Assembly: GCF_002079055.1 (NCBI RefSeq)
Contig: NC_047497.1
Coordinates: 540,501-604,500 of the forward strand
Length of the DNA stretch: 64,000 nt
Direction of reading: 5' to 3'
From: Saccharomyces paradoxus
Lineage: Eukaryota; Ascomycota; Saccharomycetes; Saccharomycetales; Saccharomycetaceae
The first letter of the stretch is position 1, and each line of letters begins with the position of its first letter. The notes beneath the pieces were generated by a model, which worked only from the letters and a program-made list of their open reading frames with translations, did no database searches and was not told the origin of the DNA. Positions 60,722-64,000 of the stretch are shown piece by piece. A program made the translations under genes and the position numbers.

Positions 60722-61639
60722 TTAAAAAACAACCTGGTTCCTGTAAAAAATGTCTTCTTCAATAGCGCTGAATGTGTAGCTGTCGAATTCGGAATGTGCC
60801 TCTTTTATCCTTTCATCAGCGCGGGGACTCTGTTGATGGTGATGGTGATGATGGCGGTGATGATGGCGGTGGTGGCGGGAATGTTGGATGTCGTTTATGT
60901 TGACAAGAGATTCGCGGATAAGACCTTTAGAATCAATCTCCCTTTTCATCACTGCTTGGTTGAACTTCAATTTCCGGGGGAATTCTACCTTCTTTTCGTG
61001 TTCGAAGCCCTCAGCATCTTCATCTATTGAGGAAACTTTAGTGCATGTAGAACGCTGGTCGAAGATGGAGGATGTGTGAGAATCAACAGACGATGCGCAC
61101 GATATGTCTTCTAATTTTACCAACGCGCCATTGCTCTCTATAGAAGTGCTAACCTCATCCACTTCCTCTTCTATCCAACATTCCGTATTTTTCTTCAGTG
61201 CAGATTTTAAATCTTTTGGTTGTTTTTGGTCAACTTGGTCCTGGACAGCCCACATTTTATCTTCAACACTATCTATGTTAGTCAAATCAGGACCGTACAA
61301 CACTGTTACATCGGTTTCTTTGTTCCAGTTGATGGAGAGCGGATTGGATTTAGAATTCTGTAAACCATAGTGGTCTATGGACCAACGCCTCCAGAGACAA
61401 TGATGTAACCTGACGAGATACATATTGTAATCTAGCGCATCCTCTGAGGAGCAACTTGGTAATCGAAGTAATTTGTGTTTACGCATCTTCAATAGCAGTG
61501 TCCATGAAGCCGGCATTTCCAAGCTTGCGTCATTAAATTTATGATGGAAATAGTCAATGGCAGGCTTGCTATAGTTGGTCATGTTATCGAGTAACATTAA
61601 ATTCTGATACGATATTATTGTATCATCCAAACTAGTCAT
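60722..61639 (-). CDS. Reg1-like protein of unknown function (YKR075C orthologue)
   Basis: A 305-residue soluble protein with no known activity, matching YKR075C (paralogue YOR062C). The N-terminal ~110 residues match the part of Reg1/Reg2-type proteins just before the Glc7 region, with LHHCLWRRWSIDHYGL as the most recognisable block. Reg1 directs Glc7 phosphatase in glucose repression, so a role in glucose signalling is a reasonable guess only. I do not see a clear RVxF Glc7-docking motif in its usual place. A His-rich tract (RHHRHHHRHHHHHH, about residues 255-268) lies near the C-terminus. Its promoter carries a cluster of Rgt1-type sites. Confidence 0.88.
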   Translation of the reverse strand: MTSLDDTIISYQNLMLLDNMTNYSKPAIDYFHHKFNDASLEMPASWTLLLKMRKHKLLRLPSCSSEDALDYNMYLVRLHHCLWRRWSIDHYGLQNSKSNPLSINWNKETDVTVLYGPDLTNIDSVEDKMWAVQDQVDQKQPKDLKSALKKNTECWIEEEVDEVSTSIESNGALVKLEDISCASSVDSHTSSIFDQRSTCTKVSSIDEDAEGFEHEKKVEFPRKLKFNQAVMKREIDSKGLIRESLVNINDIQHSRHHRHHHRHHHHHHQQSPRADERIKEAHSEFDSYTFSAIEEDIFYRNQVVF

Positions 61640-61895
61640 TTTCTATATATTTGTATGTGTATGTGTATACTGGTACTTGTGTGTGGTACCTGAATGCAGA
61701 AAGGGAAAAGCTTAGATTGAACTAAACGCTAATAGTATAATTTTTTAACGGTGTTGAAAATATATATATATATATATATTTGTTTTCCCAAAGACCCAGT
61801 AACTGTACTTTTTTTCCTGCTGCAGTCATCCAAGGAAAGGCAAAAGAAGAAAGAAAAAAATATGATTATTGTCCCCAGGTTTTTTCTTTTCCTGG

Positions 61896-62231
61896 CGGAA
61901 AAAGCTCAAATCTTACTTCCCCGCGGGGGTTTCTTTGTCGAGTATCGTGCCGGAAACGAGAAAAAAAAAATATGAGAAATGAATTTTTCCGGTCCTCTAA
62001 AGACAGTACTACGAACGGAAAAAATGCAGCAAAAGCAAAACACCCCATCCATGTCCCCCCCCGTCTTGCCCCTCTCTCGCTTCACTGTCCCCCGCTTCGG
62101 TTTTTCCGGCTACGACATTCCAGTTGAAAGCCGCCGGAAAAACCAAAAAAGTATAAAAAAAAAGAGCGGGGCAAAAGAGATTATTTCTTTTATTTCTATT
62201 TTCCCCCGGTCTATTCAGGTACTCTATTCCG
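61896..62231. promoter_or_regulatory. Cluster of Rgt1-type (CGGANNA) sites
   Basis: Six matches to CGGANNA: plus strand at 61896-61902, 62016-62022 and 62135-62141; minus strand at 61985-61991, 62102-62108 and 62225-62231. They lie 257-592 bases before the YKR075C ATG. A Mig1-like GCGGGG after an A-rich run lies at 62166-62171. YKR075C is known in S. cerevisiae to respond to glucose and Rgt1. Confidence 0.65.
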
Positions 62232-62856
62232 GGTCCCCTGTCGTTTAAAATGATTACTTTAGGGATTTTTCTTCTCATAATCTTTCATGTGAGAAAGGCA
62301 ATGTCATCTTGAAGGATACTACGTGAGATTCAAGATCATGAATAACTAGTTGCCACATAAGCTCTGGGTTTCTGATTTATTGAGTAATTGGTGCCTACTA
62401 TTCCAGCTAAATCTTTCGTCCTGCAAAGACACTTACACCGCATAATGTAAAAATTACAGTATTTAAACTTATTTAGCGATGAAAGTGTTTCACTAATTAT
62501 GGGATGTTTCGTGTATCTACGAAATGCGCCCGATAAATAGCTGAGGCTTTTCGGGTATTCTTCTGTCAAGAGTACGTATGACTTTGAAGACCATTCCTGT
62601 TATAAGATTCATTACCCTAACAAGCGGATGATTTTTTCTTTCTCTTTTTTTACCTTTAGTTTCAATACCATACATAGAATTTAAGAATGGAACTTAGGAA
62701 CCGACGCCTGAGACATCAACGAGGCGAACTTGGCACATATATTTCGTCCCACCTAGACGCTCTCAAGACCGTTTAAACGTATTAATGTGGGGCTTCATGA
62801 CCTGTTCCCTATAATCCCTCGTTACTAGCATAGTAGTCATCTCTTGAAATTTCACA

Positions 62857-62917
62857 CCCCTATTTATTTGTCTTAGCGTCCAACCCCTCTGACCCTTTTC
62901 CACTTCTTGTATATAAG
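62857..62917 (+). promoter_or_regulatory. ECM4 core promoter: two stress elements and TATA box
   Basis: Two CCCCT stress-response elements (Msn2/Msn4 sites) at 62857-62861 and 62884-62888 and a TATA box, TATATAAG, at 62910-62917. The TATA box is 77 bases before the ECM4 ATG. The arrangement is typical of stress-induced yeast genes. Confidence 0.65.
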
Positions 62918-62993
62918 AAACCAAAATATCGGTGCTCCTACCGTCGCTGCTATTTCCAAAAACTTACCTAAACATTGAGCAAGATAGTAAGAA

Positions 62994-64000
62994 ATGTCGA
63001 AACAGTGGGCTAGTGGTACAAACGGAGCTTTCAAAAGACAAGTGTCGTCATTCAGAGAAACAATTTCCAAGCAGCACCCGATTTATAAGCCTGCAAAGGG
63101 AAGATATTGGTTGTATGTTTCACTAGCGTGCCCATGGGCCCATAGAACACTAATCACGAGGGCCTTGAAAGGGTTAACCTCGGTTATAGGATGCAGCGTA
63201 GTGCATTGGCACCTTGACGAGAAAGGGTGGAGATTTCTGGACATGGAGAAGCAATTGGAGGATAGAGAAAGTTTTTTGGAACATTGGCACGATGCTGCAG
63301 GTGGTATTAAAACCGCTAAAGAGGATTCCAGCAAGAGCTTCGCCGCGATCAAGAATGACAGTCAAAGATTTATGGTTGACGCTACCAATGAGCCTCACTA
63401 TGGATACGAGAGAATCAGTGACTTGTATTACAAGAGCGATCCTCAATACTCGGCAAGATTCACCGTTCCAGTGCTATGGGACTTAGAAACTCAAACCATT
63501 GTCAACAATGAAAGTAGCGATATTATAAGGATTTTGAACTCTAATGCCTTTGATGAATTTATCGACGACAAGTTTAAGAAGACGGATCTTGTTCCTGCAC
63601 AGTTAGAAGCTAAAATCGATGAATTCAACTCCTGGGTTTACGATAGCATTAACAATGGTGTATACAAGACCGGATTCGCAGAAAAGGCAGAAGTTTACGA
63701 AAGTGAAGTTAGCAACGTATTTGAGCATTTGGACAAAGTGGAGAAAATCCTGGGTGACAAGTACGTTAAATTGAAGGCCAAATATGGTGAAGACGATAGA
63801 CAAAAAATCTTGAGCGAATTCTTCACTGTAGGTGACCAATTGACAGAAGCTGACGTCAGATTGTACACCACAATTATCAGGTTCGACCCTGTCTATGTCC
63901 AGCACTTCAAATGCAATTTCACCTCTATTAGAGCCGGATATCCATTTATTCACCTGTGGGTGAGAAACTTATACTGGAACTACGATGCCTTCAGGCACAC
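62994..64000 (+). CDS. ECM4: Omega-class glutathione transferase Ecm4/Gto2 (partial)
   Basis: The first 335 codons of a protein that is about 370 residues in S. cerevisiae; the right edge of the window cuts it before the stop. It is a cytosolic omega-like glutathione transferase (xi class, glutathionyl-hydroquinone reductase type) with thiol transferase and dehydroascorbate reductase activity. The catalytic cysteine is Cys46 in ACPWAHR. The thioredoxin-like domain continues through VPVLWDLETQTIVNNESSDI, where VPVLWD carries the cis-Pro and NNESSDI the glutathione-binding ES pair. The helical C-terminal domain has the FTVGDQLTEADVRLY motif. The frame is open throughout. Upstream STREs fit stress induction. 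Confidence 0.96.
   Translation, partial: MSKQWASGTNGAFKRQVSSFRETISKQHPIYKPAKGRYWLYVSLACPWAHRTLITRALKGLTSVIGCSVVHWHLDEKGWRFLDMEKQLEDRESFLEHWHDAAGGIKTAKEDSSKSFAAIKNDSQRFMVDATNEPHYGYERISDLYYKSDPQYSARFTVPVLWDLETQTIVNNESSDIIRILNSNAFDEFIDDKFKKTDLVPAQLEAKIDEFNSWVYDSINNGVYKTGFAEKAEVYESEVSNVFEHLDKVEKILGDKYVKLKAKYGEDDRQKILSEFFTVGDQLTEADVRLYTTIIRFDPVYVQHFKCNFTSIRAGYPFIHLWVRNLYWNYDAFRH

Larger units (their letters stand above)
61640..62993. promoter_or_regulatory. Divergent region between YKR075C and ECM4
   Basis: 1354 bases, the longest gene-free stretch here. From left: a (TA)n run at 61760-61779, then a GC/C-rich block with many CGGAAAA motifs (about 61890-62235), a CCCCGCGGGGG palindrome (61919-61929), long C runs near 62056-62094, and on the far right the ECM4 promoter. 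Between about 62240 and 62840 I see nothing I can name; short frames there have no protein character. Confidence 0.5.

Noticed and set aside
61751-62248. Plus-strand frames of 74-115 codons in the YKR075C-ECM4 gap
   Set aside because: Their translations follow the A/T and C-rich tracts (Lys, Pro, Phe runs); the region is better explained as promoter.

Overview
The window is a contiguous piece of a Saccharomyces (sensu stricto) nuclear chromosome. Gene content, order and orientation match the right arm of S. cerevisiae chromosome XI from UTH1 (YKR042W) to ECM4 (YKR076W), as I remember that map, with no gene lost, gained or inverted that I can see. Slowly evolving proteins (Tif1, Rps21, Nap1, Mrs4) look nearly identical to the S. 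cerevisiae proteins I remember. Fast ones (Dyn1, Trk2, Oaf3, Glg1, the N-terminus of Trm2) carry many substitutions. My inference is a sister species of S. cerevisiae (something like S. mikatae, S. jurei or S. kudriavzevii; S. paradoxus is less likely) rather than S. cerevisiae itself. An alignment would settle this; I could not run one.

Layout, left to right. 1-8.2 kb: UTH1 (cell wall SUN protein), SHB17 (sedoheptulose bisphosphatase), UIP5 (membrane lectin-like), YKR045C-like unknown, PET10/PLN1 (yeast perilipin), NAP1 (histone chaperone), FMP46. 8.7-16.2 kb: TRK2 (potassium uptake), a TMEM184-like membrane protein (YKR051W), MRS4 (mitochondrial iron carrier), YSR3 (sphingoid base phosphate phosphatase). 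16.5-28.8 kb: DYN1, one uninterrupted 4092-codon dynein heavy chain. 29-38.2 kb: RHO4, TRM2, intron-containing RPS21A, GLG1, TIF1 (eIF4A), UTP30. 38.5-48.1 kb: KTR2, a probable H/ACA snoRNA (snR42-like), TFA2 (TFIIE beta), LAS1, OAF3, PAM17, CCP1. 48.7-59 kb: GPT2, BET3, MET1, a HAD phosphatase-like gene (YKR070W), DRE2, SIS2/HAL3. 59-64 kb: an intron-containing tRNA-Lys(UUU), AIM29, YKR075C and the first 335 codons of ECM4, cut by the right edge.

The genes do not form a pathway cluster. This is an ordinary compact yeast arm: single genes with their own promoters, 8 convergent pairs 70-315 bp apart, and divergent pairs sharing promoters. Several start codons had to be moved inward from non-ATG codons; the chosen ATGs give lengths equal to or close to the known orthologues.

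I found no Ty element or LTR relic, CRISPR, prophage or obvious foreign insert, and no undescribed multi-gene system. The points most worth a second look are regulatory or at gene ends: a composite Cbf1/Met4 plus Met31/32-type site before MET1, a cluster of six Rgt1-type motifs before YKR075C, three Aft2-type motifs before MRS4, three AP-1/Gcn4 motifs between SIS2 and the tRNA, an in-frame upstream ATG giving AIM29 a hydrophobic extension, a presequence-like N-terminus on TRM2, and the snoRNA candidate.
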